A stretch of 42,434 nucleotides of DNA, taken from NCBI RefSeq assembly GCF_002104795.1, contig NZ_NCXO01000039.1:1-42434 (forward strand), in the 5' to 3' direction. Below the pieces are notes generated by a model that was not told the DNA's origin, searched no databases, and saw only the letters and a list, made by a program, of their open reading frames with translations. How positions within the stretch are numbered: position 1 is the stretch's first letter; each line of letters begins with the position of its first letter. This DNA comes from Mycolicibacillus koreensis. Lineage in GTDB: Bacteria; Actinomycetota; Actinomycetes; Mycobacteriales; Mycobacteriaceae. Both the position numbers and the translations under genes were made by a program. Shown piece by piece: positions 1 through 10,800 of this stretch.

Positions 1-1752
<1,752 letters not shown>

Positions 1753-1768
1753 GCCGCGCCGGGACTGC

Positions 1769-2764
1769 TCAGAACAACGCGCCCTGCACCGCGGCGGGGG
1801 TGGTGTCGATGAACTCCTCGACCGCCACGCCGGGGCGCACCGCGGACAGCGCGGCGAGGAACTCCGCGTCGCCGAGCAGCGGCACACCGGACTCCACCGC
1901 GGTGAACCCCTTGCCCTGCGCGGGGCGCGGATCGTTGCACAGCACCAGCGAGGTCTGCGCGTCGACGGCGTCGCTGTAGGCCAGCCCGGCGTGCAACAGC
2001 CGTTCGACCAGCTCGTCGTGGCGGCGGGTGCACTCCGGCGCCAACGCCACCCGCATGCCCTGCACCAGCGGACGGCCCGGGACGTAGCGCCCCGGGTTGA
2101 CGAACGGGCCGGGCTGGCGGGCCGCCCACTTCTTCAGCGGCTCCAACGCGGCGTGGGTGACGTGCCCGTTGGGCCAGCGCTGCCGGCTGACCGGCCGCAC
2201 CGGCAGCCACACGTCGCGTTCGCGGGCACGGCGCAGCATCGGGTCGAGCACCCGGGAGAGCACCAGCGCGTCGTCCAGGGCGTCGTGCGCCTTGGACTGC
2301 GGCACCTGAAGGTGTGCGGCGAGGGTCTCCAACCGCAGGTTGTCGAGCCCCAGGTCCAGCCGACGCGCCAGGTCCACCGTGCACATCACCGTGTCGACCG
2401 GCAGCGCGGCGCCGACCAGTTCGGCCTCCGCGGTCACGAACGCGTAGTCGAACGCCGCATTGTGGGCGACCAGGGTGCGTCCGTGCAGCACCTCGGCGAC
2501 CTCGCCGACGATGTCGGAGAACCGGGGCGCCCCGGCGAGCATCTCGGCGGTGAGCCCGTGCACGTGGGTGGGGCCGGGATCGACGCCGGGGTTGAGCAGG
2601 CTCACCACCGAGCGCTCCACCTGCCCGTCGACGTCGAGGGCGAGCACCGCGATGCTGAGCACCCGGGCCCGGTCCGGCCGGAACCCGGAGGTCTCCACGT
2701 CGAGAACCGCCCAGCCCGGCCAGCCCGCCGCGCTCTCGGACGGCGGACGGCCCCACCCGGTCAC
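1769..2764 (-). CDS. DnaQ-like 3'-5' exonuclease with C-terminal BRCT-like domain
   Basis: About 331 aa. The N-terminal half is a DEDDh exonuclease: ExoI motif LDVETSGF, ExoII region HNAAFDYAF and ExoIII HDALDDALV are all present, so metal-binding Asp/Glu and the catalytic His are intact. The last ~80 residues (ALAPECTRRHDELVERLL and following) look like a BRCT fold. This architecture matches the M. tuberculosis gene between leuA and murT (Rv3711c, from memory), an epsilon-like exonuclease whose role in replication or repair is unsettled. The open frame continues far upstream through murT, but those residues are low-complexity shadow. I choose GTG at 2764 because GAGGTGG lies just upstream; GTG at 2773 is the alternative. 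It faces murT divergently. Confidence 0.88.
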   Translation of the reverse strand: MTGWGRPPSESAAGWPGWAVLDVETSGFRPDRARVLSIAVLALDVDGQVERSVVSLLNPGVDPGPTHVHGLTAEMLAGAPRFSDIVGEVAEVLHGRTLVAHNAAFDYAFVTAEAELVGAALPVDTVMCTVDLARRLDLGLDNLRLETLAAHLQVPQSKAHDALDDALVLSRVLDPMLRRARERDVWLPVRPVSRQRWPNGHVTHAALEPLKKWAARQPGPFVNPGRYVPGRPLVQGMRVALAPECTRRHDELVERLLHAGLAYSDAVDAQTSLVLCNDPRPAQGKGFTAVESGVPLLGDAEFLAALSAVRPGVAVEEFIDTTPAAVQGALF

Positions 2765-2847
2765 CGCGGCCACCTCATGGCTCGAGGATGGCACGCCCGG
2801 CCGACACCGGCCGGTATTACCGGTTCGTGCTCGGCTGTGTCGCGCCC

Positions 2848-2853
2848 TAAACT
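2848..2853 (+). promoter_or_regulatory. Putative -10 element (TAAACT) of a leaderless murT promoter
   Basis: TAAACT fits the mycobacterial SigA -10 pattern TANNNT. It lies seven bases before the first in-frame GTG of murT (2861), which places the transcription start at or next to the start codon, and no Shine-Dalgarno sequence is visible. A leaderless mRNA is therefore likely. No convincing -35 box is seen. Confidence 0.5.
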
Positions 2854-2860
2854 CAGCCGG

Positions 2861-4096
2861 GTGGTGAGCGTGCGTGGCCGACTGGCCCTGGCGGCCGGGT
2901 CGGCCGCCCGCTGGGCGTCGCGGGTCACCGGCCGCGGCGCCGGGTCGATGATCGGCGGACTCGTCGCGATGACGCTGGACCGCTCGCTGCTGGCGCAGCT
3001 GGGCCGTGACCGGCGCACCGTGATCATCACCGGAACCAACGGCAAATCCACCACCACCGGGATGGTGGCCGCCGCCCTGGCGGAACTCGGCGCGGTCGCC
3101 ACCAACTCCGAGGGCGCCAACATGGACGCCGGGTTGATCGCGGCGCTGGCCGCCGAGCGCGCCGCCCCGGTCGCGGCCCTCGAGGTCGACGAGATGCACG
3201 TGCCGCACGTCGCCGACGCGGTGGACCCGGCGGTGATCGTGCTGCTCAACCTCTCCCGCGACCAACTCGACCGGGTGGGCGAGATCAACACCATCGAACG
3301 GGCCCTGCGGGCCGCGCTGGCCCGCCACCCCGACGCCGTGGTCGTCGCCAACTGCGACGACGTGCTGGTCACCTCCGCCGCCTACGACCACCCGCGGGTG
3401 GTGTGGGTGGCGGCCGGGGGCGCCTGGTCGGCCGATTCGGTGAGCTGCCCACGCAGCGGCGAGGTCATCGTGCGCGACACCGCCGGCTGGCACTCCACCG
3501 GTGCGGATTTCCGCCGGCCCGCCCCGCAGTGGTGGTTCGACGAGCAGAACCTGTACGGCCCGGGCGGCGTGGTGCTGCCGATGCGGCTGGCGCTGCCCGG
3601 CGCGGTCAACCGCGGCAACGCCGCGCAGGCGGTCGCCGCGGCGGTCGCCGTCGGGGCGCACGCCCCCGCCGCGGTCGCCGCGGCCGGCACCGTCGATCAG
3701 GTGGCCGGGCGCTACCGGAGCCTGCAGCGCGGCCCGCACACGGTGCGGATGCTGCTGGCGAAGAACCCGGCCGGCTGGCAGGAGGCACTGGCGATGGTCG
3801 ACCCGCACGCCGTCGCGGTGGTGATCGCGGTCAACGGGCAGGTGCCCGACGGGGTCGACCTGTCCTGGCTGTGGGACGTGAACTTCGAACACTTCACCAC
3901 CGCCGACACCACCGTGGTGGCCGCCGGGGAGCGCGGCACCGACCTGGCGGTGCGCCTCGGCTACGCGGAGGTCGCCCACACCCTGGTGCACGACCCGGTG
4001 GCCGCCATCGACTCCTGCCCGCCGGGAGCCGTCGAGGTCGTCGCCAACTACACCGCGTTCCTGCAACTCAACCGGGCCCTGGAGCGACATGGCTGA
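2861..4096 (+). CDS. murT: Lipid II isoglutaminyl synthase, Mur-ligase subunit MurT
   Basis: About 411 aa. Together with GatD it amidates the alpha-carboxyl of the stem-peptide D-glutamate in lipid II, using ATP and ammonia delivered by GatD. The ATP-binding loop TGTNGKSTTT is at about residues 57-66, followed by the Mur-ligase central domain (LLNLSRDQLDR) and a C-terminal domain with GERGTDLAVRLGYA and LVHDPVAAI (DUF1727-type). The frame is open from 1991, but upstream residues are antisense to the exonuclease; I take the first of three clustered GTG codons (2861, 2864, 2870). The region where MurT of Firmicutes has a four-cysteine zinc ribbon reads SCPRSGEVIVRD then WHSTGADFRRP, with only one cysteine left. 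The 3' end overlaps gatD by 8 nt. Confidence 0.93.
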   Translation: MVSVRGRLALAAGSAARWASRVTGRGAGSMIGGLVAMTLDRSLLAQLGRDRRTVIITGTNGKSTTTGMVAAALAELGAVATNSEGANMDAGLIAALAAERAAPVAALEVDEMHVPHVADAVDPAVIVLLNLSRDQLDRVGEINTIERALRAALARHPDAVVVANCDDVLVTSAAYDHPRVVWVAAGGAWSADSVSCPRSGEVIVRDTAGWHSTGADFRRPAPQWWFDEQNLYGPGGVVLPMRLALPGAVNRGNAAQAVAAAVAVGAHAPAAVAAAGTVDQVAGRYRSLQRGPHTVRMLLAKNPAGWQEALAMVDPHAVAVVIAVNGQVPDGVDLSWLWDVNFEHFTTADTTVVAAGERGTDLAVRLGYAEVAHTLVHDPVAAIDSCPPGAVEVVANYTAFLQLNRALERHG

Positions 4097-4832
4097 CTCG
4101 ACGACCGGGGCCGGCGGGCCCGACTCGACGGTGCGCATCGGGCTGGTGCTGCCCGACGTGATGGGCACCTACGGCGACAACGGCAACGCGGTGGTGCTGC
4201 GCCAGCGGCTGCGCCGCCGCGGCATCGCCGCGCAGATCGTGACGATCACCCTGGATGAGCCGGTCCCGGACTCGCTGGACCTCTACACCATCGGCGGCGC
4301 CGAGGATTATGCGCAGCGGCTGGCCACCCGCCATCTGCTGCGCCACCCCGGTCTGCAGCGCGCGGTCGCGCGGGGCGCACCGGTTCTGGCGATCTGCGCC
4401 GCCGTCCAGGTGCTGGGCCAGTGGTATGAGACCGCCGCCGGTGAGCGGGTCGACGGGGTGGGGCTGCTGGATCTGACCACCAGCCCGCAACCGGCCCGCA
4501 GCATCGGCGAGGTCCTCGCCCAACCACGCCTGCCGGGGCTCACCGAGACGCTCACCGGATTCGAAAACCACCGCGGCGGCACCGTGTTGGGCCCGCAGGC
4601 CACCGCCTTGGCCGCGGTGCTCCGCGGTGACGGCAACCGGGCGGGCCAGGGCGCCGAGGGCGTCGAAGGCGCGGTACAGGGCAGCGTCGTCGCCACCTAT
4701 CTGCACGGTCCCTGCCTGGCCCGCAACCCGCAACTGGCCGACCTGCTGCTGAGCCGGGTGGTGGGGGAGTTGGCGCCGCTGAAGCTGCCGGAGGTGGCGT
4801 TGCTGCGCCAGGAACGGCTCAGCGCCCGCTAG
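4089..4832 (+). CDS. gatD: Lipid II isoglutaminyl synthase, glutamine amidotransferase subunit GatD
   Basis: 247 aa, class I glutamine amidotransferase of the CobB/CobQ type. It hydrolyses glutamine and passes ammonia to MurT. The nucleophile is Cys about 103 in AICAAVQVLGQ, and the catalytic His about 206 is in ATYLHGPCLARNP, so both key residues are present. The start overlaps the murT stop by 8 nt, which implies translational coupling of the two subunits. In M. tuberculosis the pair is Rv3712-Rv3713 (from memory, annotated cobQ2). In that genome recR and neighbours follow; here the T7SS genes follow directly. The TAG stop overlaps the stop of a minus-strand gene by 4 nt. Confidence 0.93.
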   Translation: MADSTTGAGGPDSTVRIGLVLPDVMGTYGDNGNAVVLRQRLRRRGIAAQIVTITLDEPVPDSLDLYTIGGAEDYAQRLATRHLLRHPGLQRAVARGAPVLAICAAVQVLGQWYETAAGERVDGVGLLDLTTSPQPARSIGEVLAQPRLPGLTETLTGFENHRGGTVLGPQATALAAVLRGDGNRAGQGAEGVEGAVQGSVVATYLHGPCLARNPQLADLLLSRVVGELAPLKLPEVALLRQERLSAR

Positions 4833-5017
4833 CGATCGCCGTCGTCGTGCGCGGTGCGCTCGCCGGACACCGGAGCGAAACCCGCCGGGGGCGCAATCAA
4901 GGTGGCACCGAACAACTCCCGGGCCCGCTCGGCGAGGACGCGCACCTCGTCGAGTTGACGCTGCAGCAGCGAATCAGCCACGACGCCGACGCTACCGTCC
5001 GGGGCCGGGCGGAACAA
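4829..5017 (-). CDS. Small hypothetical protein (about 62 aa)
   Basis: I do not recognise it. The codons are strongly G/C at third positions across the whole frame, as in genuine genes here, and the product has an amphipathic helix (LLQRQLDEVRVLAERARELFG) followed by a proline-containing tail. It starts at TTG 5017; the frame stays open a little further upstream (SPTPGPVATAAEL) without a better start. It ends 4 nt into the gatD stop and is divergent from the YbaB-like gene, so a shared promoter region would lie at about 5018-5109. A small helical protein beside an ESX block could be a chaperone or accessory factor, but nothing in the sequence proves this. Confidence 0.45.
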   Translation of the reverse strand: MFRPAPDGSVGVVADSLLQRQLDEVRVLAERARELFGATLIAPPAGFAPVSGERTAHDDGDR

Positions 5018-5109
5018 TTCAGCCGCGGTGGCGACCGGGCCGGGCGTGGGGGAAGAAAAGTCGCGGCGATGAATTGACGGCCCCGACCGGACGGTCGGAT
5101 ACTGAGACG

Positions 5110-5427
5110 ATGCCGCGGCCGGCCAGGCGCACGCAGCTAGACGACACCGATCTCGTCGAGTCGGTTCTCCGCGACCTCCGCGACGCCGCCCACCGCTGGG
5201 AGGCGTTGGTCGCCGAGGCGCAAACCACCACCTACAGCGTCGATCTCGGGGACATCCAGGCCGTCGTCAACGCCGACGGCCGGCTGATCGACCTGACCCT
5301 GCATCCCGCGGTCACCACCACCTACACTCACACCGAACTCGCCGACCGCCTCAACGTCGCCTTCGACGCGCTGCGGCGCGAAGCCCAAGCCGACAACCGG
5401 GCACGCTACGGCGGGCCGCTGCGATGA
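5110..5427 (+). CDS. YbaB/EbfC-fold protein, EspL-like
   Basis: About 105 aa. An N-terminal helix rich in Asp/Glu/Arg (DLVESVLRDLRDAAHRWEAL) is followed by a small sheet and an amphipathic C-terminal helix (ADRLNVAFDALRREAQADN), the layout of YbaB/EbfC proteins such as EspL of ESX-1. The sheet segment VNADGRLIDLTLHP is typical. Members act as dimers; the ESX-linked ones are thought to be chaperones or stabilisers of Esp proteins, and the free-standing ones bind DNA. The frame is open from a TTG at 5074, but ATG 5110 gives the expected N-terminus. Its stop overlaps the next start (ATGA at 5424-5427), so it is the first gene of the block A operon. Confidence 0.7.
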   Translation: MPRPARRTQLDDTDLVESVLRDLRDAAHRWEALVAEAQTTTYSVDLGDIQAVVNADGRLIDLTLHPAVTTTYTHTELADRLNVAFDALRREAQADNRARYGGPLR

Positions 5428-6326
5428 GCACCGACCCGCTCAGCGAGGCGCTGGTGCTGCTCGCCCGCGGACACCGCCTCTACGCCGACCCGGTCGAGGC
5501 CGCTGAGCCCACCCTGCCCAACGTGCCCGCCGCGACCGCGCCGCCACCGGCGGTCGGCGAAACCCCGCGGCAGCGGCGACTGGCCGCGCTGGGAGCGCAG
5601 TCCCACGCCGCCGACCGGCGCCTGCGGACGCTGCTGCGTCGCGCGCACACCGAGCAGCGTGGCGGCTACCGCCAGAGCCGCGCGATGCTCGACGAGGCCC
5701 GCGGTGATGCGATGCCCGCCGTCGACACCCCGCTGGGGCGTCGGGAAGCGCTGCGCCGCATGGCCGCACGGCTACACGCCCAACGCCGGCGCATCGCAGC
5801 GTCGCGCCGCCGCGCCCACCGGCTGGCTCGTCATCTGCGGCGGCTGCACTACCCGGGAGGGCCGCGCCGCCGCACCGCGGCGCGCCGGCTGCCGACCTCG
5901 GCCGTCGACTACACCCGTCGGCCACGGCCCGGGCGCCTCGACCACCACATCGCGGCGGCACTGGACCGGTTGGGCATCGTCGACCCGGCGGCGCGGCGAC
6001 GCTGGACGCACGGCTATCGCACCCTGATCGCGCGTGAATCGTCCGGGCGGGCCACCGCGGTGGCCGGTGCGCCCGCCGCCGCGCCCGGACCTCTGCAGGC
6101 CGACGGCTATCGCCTCGGCTACGCCCGGGGCCTGACCCAGACCCTGCCCGCCACCTTCGCCCACTACCACCAGCCCGGAACGCCCGCGTCCATCTACGAC
6201 CCGGTCGCCAACATCTGCGCCTCGATGAACTACGTGATGGCCCGCTACGGGGTTCATCCCGACGCGGCCAACCTCGCCGCCCTGGTGCAGCAGGCCGACC
6301 CGAGCCGCCCGCCGAAGGGCTACTGA
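5424..6326 (+). CDS. Lytic-transglycosylase-like protein with basic helical N-terminus, T7SS-linked
   Basis: 300 aa. The last ~110 residues look like a transglycosylase SLT/goose-lysozyme fold: ARESSG carries the presumed catalytic Glu at about 205, then GLTQTLPATFAHYH, SIYDPVANICASMNY and VMARYGVHPD follow in the family order. Such enzymes cut the glycan strand of peptidoglycan. The first ~190 residues are very Arg/Ala-rich helices; VDTPLGRREALRRMAARL resembles the mycobacterial DUF4226 type as I remember it. There is no signal peptide or transmembrane helix, so export would have to be by T7SS, or the enzyme is not exported. Start overlaps the YbaB-like stop; EccB begins 2 nt after the stop. 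As I recall, M. tuberculosis ESX-2 has a similar gene (Rv3896c) directly before eccB2. Confidence 0.75.
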   Translation: MSTDPLSEALVLLARGHRLYADPVEAAEPTLPNVPAATAPPPAVGETPRQRRLAALGAQSHAADRRLRTLLRRAHTEQRGGYRQSRAMLDEARGDAMPAVDTPLGRREALRRMAARLHAQRRRIAASRRRAHRLARHLRRLHYPGGPRRRTAARRLPTSAVDYTRRPRPGRLDHHIAAALDRLGIVDPAARRRWTHGYRTLIARESSGRATAVAGAPAAAPGPLQADGYRLGYARGLTQTLPATFAHYHQPGTPASIYDPVANICASMNYVMARYGVHPDAANLAALVQQADPSRPPKGY

Positions 6327-6328
6327 CC

Positions 6329-7810
6329 GTGCCCCTGACCCTGTCCAACCGCGACCAGAACTCCGGTCACCTCTTCTATCACCGGCGGCTGGTCGCCGCG
6401 ATCACCCGTTTCTCGGTGCGGATGCGGCACGACGACCGCAAACAGCAGGCCGCCGTCGCGCTGTCCCTGGTGTTCGTGATGATCGGGGTGGGCTGGATGA
6501 CGCTGCTGCACTGGTTGAAACCGGCCGGGCTGATCGGTGATGCCGCCGTGCTCGGCAACCGGGACACCGGGCAGATCTACGCCCGCCTCGACGGGCGGCT
6601 CTACCCGGCGTTGAACCTGACATCGGCGCGGCTGGCGGTGGCCGCACCCACCGATCCGACCTGGGTCACCGCCGCGGAGATCGCCCGGTACCCCACCGGG
6701 CCGCTGATCGGGATCCCCGGCGCCCCCGACGAGTTGACGACCACCGCACCCGGCGTCGTCACCTGGAGTGTCTGCGACACCGCGCATCCGCAAAGTGCGC
6801 ACCCGCCGACGGTGACCAGCATCGCCGGAGACCTGCCCGCCGGGGACCGGTCGCGGGTCCTGGGGGCCGATGAGGCGCTGCTGGTGGGCCACGGCGAGGA
6901 CACCTATGTGCTGTGGGCGGGGCATCGGGCCCGACTGGATCCCGGCGACCGGGCGCTGACGTTCACCCTCGGCCTGGACCCCGACCACGTCGCCGCCGTC
7001 GCGCTGTCGACGGCGCTGTTCGACGCGATACCGGCCGCCGGAGCGCTGGTGGTGCCGACCGTCCCCGACGCGGGCGCCCCGAGCCGGTGGGTGCCCGGCG
7101 CTACGGTGGGCACCGTACTGGCCACCCGCGACGTCACCGACGCGGTGACCGGGTTGTATGTGCTGCTCGGTGACGGGGTCCAGCCGGTGAGCCGGTTCGT
7201 CGCCGACCTGCTGGCCACCGCGGCCGGCGGCTCCACCCCGCGGATGATCGACGCGGGTCTGCTGGTGCGGATCCCGACCGTCGAGGTGCTCGACGTGGCC
7301 GACTACCCGCCGAGCAGGCTGCAGTTCGTCGACCCGGACGCCAATCCGGTCACCTGCCTGTCGTGGCGCCGGGCGCCCGGCGACCCGGCCGCCACGGTGA
7401 CCGTGCGCAGCGGGCGCGGCCTGCCGGCCGCCGCCGACGAGGACCGCCGGGTGGTGACCTTGGTGCGCAACGACCGCGCGCCGGGATCGGTGGAGGCCGA
7501 TCGGACGCTGCTGCTGCCCGGTGCGGCCCGTTTCGTGGCGACCACCAGCGCCGCGGTCGGCGCCGACACCCGCGAGAGCCTGTACTGGCTTTCCCCGCAG
7601 GGGGTGCGGTTCGGGATCGGGTGGGATCCGGTCACGCTGCGGGCCCTCGCGCTGGACCCGGCCGATGCCGCACCGGCGCCCTGGCCGCTGCTGCGCACCT
7701 TCGCCGCCGGCCCCGCGCTCAGCCGTGCCGATGCGCTGGTCGCCCGCGACACCGTGCCGGCGTCGGCGGCGACCGCGGTGCGCACCGACGACGACGGCGG
7801 TGAGCGATGA
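6329..7810 (+). CDS. eccB: ESX core component EccB (block A copy)
   Basis: 493 aa, starting at GTG 6329. EccB is a membrane-anchored periplasmic component of the ESX core complex. A short cytosolic N-terminus (HLFYHRRLVAAITRFSVRM) precedes one transmembrane helix at about residues 42-60, and the remainder is the periplasmic repeat domain with YPALNLTSARL, GIPGAPDEL, the CDTAHP cysteine and VTCLSWRRA. Length is close to EccB2 of M. tuberculosis (about 495 aa, from memory). The stop overlaps eccC by 4 nt (ATGA). It is clearly a different paralogue from the EccB at 31568-33097 in the same window and is encoded in more GC-rich DNA. Confidence 0.92.
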   Translation: MPLTLSNRDQNSGHLFYHRRLVAAITRFSVRMRHDDRKQQAAVALSLVFVMIGVGWMTLLHWLKPAGLIGDAAVLGNRDTGQIYARLDGRLYPALNLTSARLAVAAPTDPTWVTAAEIARYPTGPLIGIPGAPDELTTTAPGVVTWSVCDTAHPQSAHPPTVTSIAGDLPAGDRSRVLGADEALLVGHGEDTYVLWAGHRARLDPGDRALTFTLGLDPDHVAAVALSTALFDAIPAAGALVVPTVPDAGAPSRWVPGATVGTVLATRDVTDAVTGLYVLLGDGVQPVSRFVADLLATAAGGSTPRMIDAGLLVRIPTVEVLDVADYPPSRLQFVDPDANPVTCLSWRRAPGDPAATVTVRSGRGLPAAADEDRRVVTLVRNDRAPGSVEADRTLLLPGAARFVATTSAAVGADTRESLYWLSPQGVRFGIGWDPVTLRALALDPADAAPAPWPLLRTFAAGPALSRADALVARDTVPASAATAVRTDDDGGER

Positions 7811-10800
7811 CCAAACGCGGCTTCGTGCGCGGTGAGCGTGCGGCGGTTCCGGTGGTGCCGCCGACCCGGGTGGCCGTCGCCGCGCCGCTGGCCCTGCCGG
7901 AGCGCGAACCCCGCAACATCCTGCTGATGATCGCGATCCCGGCGCTGCTGGTCGGCATCCTCGGCACGCTGGTCGTGATGTACGCCTCGGGCGTGCGCAC
8001 GATGCGCTCGGGGTTCTTCCCGATGATGGGACTGGCCGGATTCGGCGCGTTGATGTTCAGCGGCCGGCTCGGCCGCGGGCGCCGGATCAGCTGGGGTGAA
8101 CAGGAGAAGGCGCGCCGCAGCTATCTGCGGCAACTCGACGACGACCGCGACGAGGTTCACCGGGCCGCCGACCAGCAGCGTCGAGCCCAGCGGTTCGTCC
8201 ACGCCGAACCGGCCGCCCTGCACCGGCTGATCGGCGGTCCGCGGATGTGGGAGCGCCGCCCCGGCGACCCGGACTTCCTCGACGTCCGCGTCGGGATCGG
8301 CGTCCAGCAGGCCGGCGACGCCGCGGTGTCACTGCAATGGCCGGAGATCCCGGTCGCCGAGGAACTCGAACCGGTCACCGGTGCGGCGCTGCGGGACTTC
8401 ATCGTCGAACAGAGCACGATCCGCGGGATCGGCAAGGTCGTGAGCCTGCGCTCCCAACCGGGATTCAGCGTCCTCGGCGCCGACACCGAGCAGCAGCATC
8501 AGCTGCTGCGGGCGATCCTGTGCGCACTGGCGGTCTACCACAGCCCCGACGAGTGCAAGATCCTGGTCGTCACCCGCCGCCCGGAGCGCTGGCGCTGGCT
8601 GGTGTGGCTGCCGCACGCCTGGCACGACACGCTGGTCGACGGGTGCGGCCCGCGCCGACTGATCTTCACCGGCCCCGCCGACCTGGAGGACACCCTCGAC
8701 GCGGAGCTGCACCGCAAGGGCCGCGGACCGTGGCAGCCGCCCAGCGCCGCCAGCCCGCTGACGGTCGGCACCGCGCTGGAGGCGTCCACCGAGGCGACGA
8801 TCGGCCCGCACTGGCTGATCGTCGACGACAACACCGGCAACCCCGACCAGTGGGAGGCGGTGACCGGGCAGAAGGGGATGGTCGGGATCACCGTGGTGCG
8901 CCTGGCCGGCCGGGCCGGCCCCGGGGTCGGGTTCGGTGACGACCAGCGGTTCACCCTGCGGCAGGGCCGCCTGTACCGACGGGACGTGTTCTACGCCGTC
9001 GCCGATCTGCTCACCGCGACCGCCGCCGCCCGCTGCGCCCGCGCCCTGGCTCGCTGGGCCCCACAGGCCCCCGGCGTGCTGGCCACCCGTCGCCGCCCCG
9101 GCGGGGAACTGCTGCGGTCACTGGGCATCGACGACCCACGCCACCTCGACGTGCGACGGCTGTGGGCGCAGAGCCGCAGCCGCGGCGACCCCCAGTGGGC
9201 GATGGTGCCGGTAGGGGTGCGCCCCGACGGCGAGATCCAACACATCACGCTGCGGGCCAAGGACTTCGGTGGCTTCGGGTTCCACTCGGTGGTGATCGGC
9301 ACCTCCGGGTCGGGCAAGTCGGAGTACTTCCTCTCACTGTGCAGCGGGATCGCTTTGACCCATGCTCCGGAGACGTTCATCGTGATCTTCGTCGACATGA
9401 AGTTCGAGTCCGCCGCCCAGGACCTGGAGGGGTTCCCGCACGTGGCGGCCTCGTTGTCGAACCTGGGCAACGACGAACGCCACCTGGCCGACCGGATGCG
9501 CAAAGCGGTCAACGGCGAGATCGTGCGCCGCTACCGGCTGTTCAAGGACGCCGGGGCCCGCGACGCCAACGAATACGAGGAGATGCGCCTCGCCGGCCGC
9601 GACCTGGAACCGGTGCCGATCCTGCTGGTCATCATCGACGAGTACCTGGAGTTGTTCATCCACCACCCGGACTGGATCGACCTGGTCATCCACATCGGCC
9701 AGGAGGGCCGCGGCTGCAACGTGTTCTTCACCCTCGGCGGGCAGCGCCTCGACCTGTCGTCGCTGAGCAAAGCCAAGAGCAACATCGCGTTCCGGGTGGC
9801 GCTGCGCGCCGAGACCGCCGAGGACTCCCGCGATGTGATCGGCAGCGACGCCGCGCTGCACCTGCCGTCGGCGGAGAACGGCCACGCCCTGCTGAAGGTG
9901 GGTCCGCGGGATCTGGAACCGTTCCGATGCTTTTATGTCTCCGCGCCGTTCGTGGTGCCCCGCACCCCGACAGCGCGCCCCGGCGACGCCGGCCCGGCCG
10001 ATGCGCGCCCGCGGTTGCTCACCGCGACCGCTCAGCCCGGGCCGGCCGGCGTGGCGGCCGCAACGGCCGAGCCGGCAGAACCCGATCGGCCGGATGAGTT
10101 CCTGCTGCATGCCGACGGGTTTCGCCGCAAGAAGATCGTCGACGTAATCCGGGAGGCGCTCGCCGCGCAGCCCGCCCGTCCTCCGCACCGGATCTGGCTT
10201 CCGCCACTGGAACACAGCGCACCGGTCGATGCTCTGGTCGAGGCGTGGCGCGGGCGGCCGTGGCACGTCGACTACGGCGAGAACCCCGGGCTGGTGTTCC
10301 CGGTCGGCATCGTCGACATCCCCGAGGAACACGACCAACGGGTGCATGTGATCGACGCCGAGATGGACAACATCATGGTGGTCGCCACCGCGCAGCGCGG
10401 CAAATCCACCACGCTGATGACGCTGATGACCGCCGCAGCACTGCTGTACCCGCCGCGGCGTGTCACGTTCTTCTGCGTCGGGGCGGCCCTGTATGCCGTC
10501 GAGGATCTCCCGCAGGTCGCCGGCGTGGTCAGTCTCTCTGACACCGAAGGGATCTCGCGCACGATCGCCACTGTCGAAGGCATCATCCGTGCGCGGGAGA
10601 TGGCGTTCAAACGCCACCAGATCGACATCGCCGAGTTCCGGGCCCGCCGGTTCGGGTCGCACCCCGGCGACACCGATCCCGACGACAAGTTCGGTGATGT
10701 CTTCCTGGTCATCGACAACTACGGCGACCTTTACGAGAAGGATGCGCTGCTGGGCGACCGTGCAATCGCCGTTGCGCGCCAAGGACTGTCCTACGGGGTT

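Noticed and set aside
1991..2860. Upstream extension of the murT frame
   Set aside because: The extra ~290 residues are antisense to the DnaQ-like gene and rich in Arg/His/Gly; MurT homology begins only at about 2861.
4847..5077. 76-aa plus-strand frame between gatD and the YbaB-like gene
   Set aside because: Antisense to the small minus-strand frame with the better codon bias, and no motif or ribosome site.
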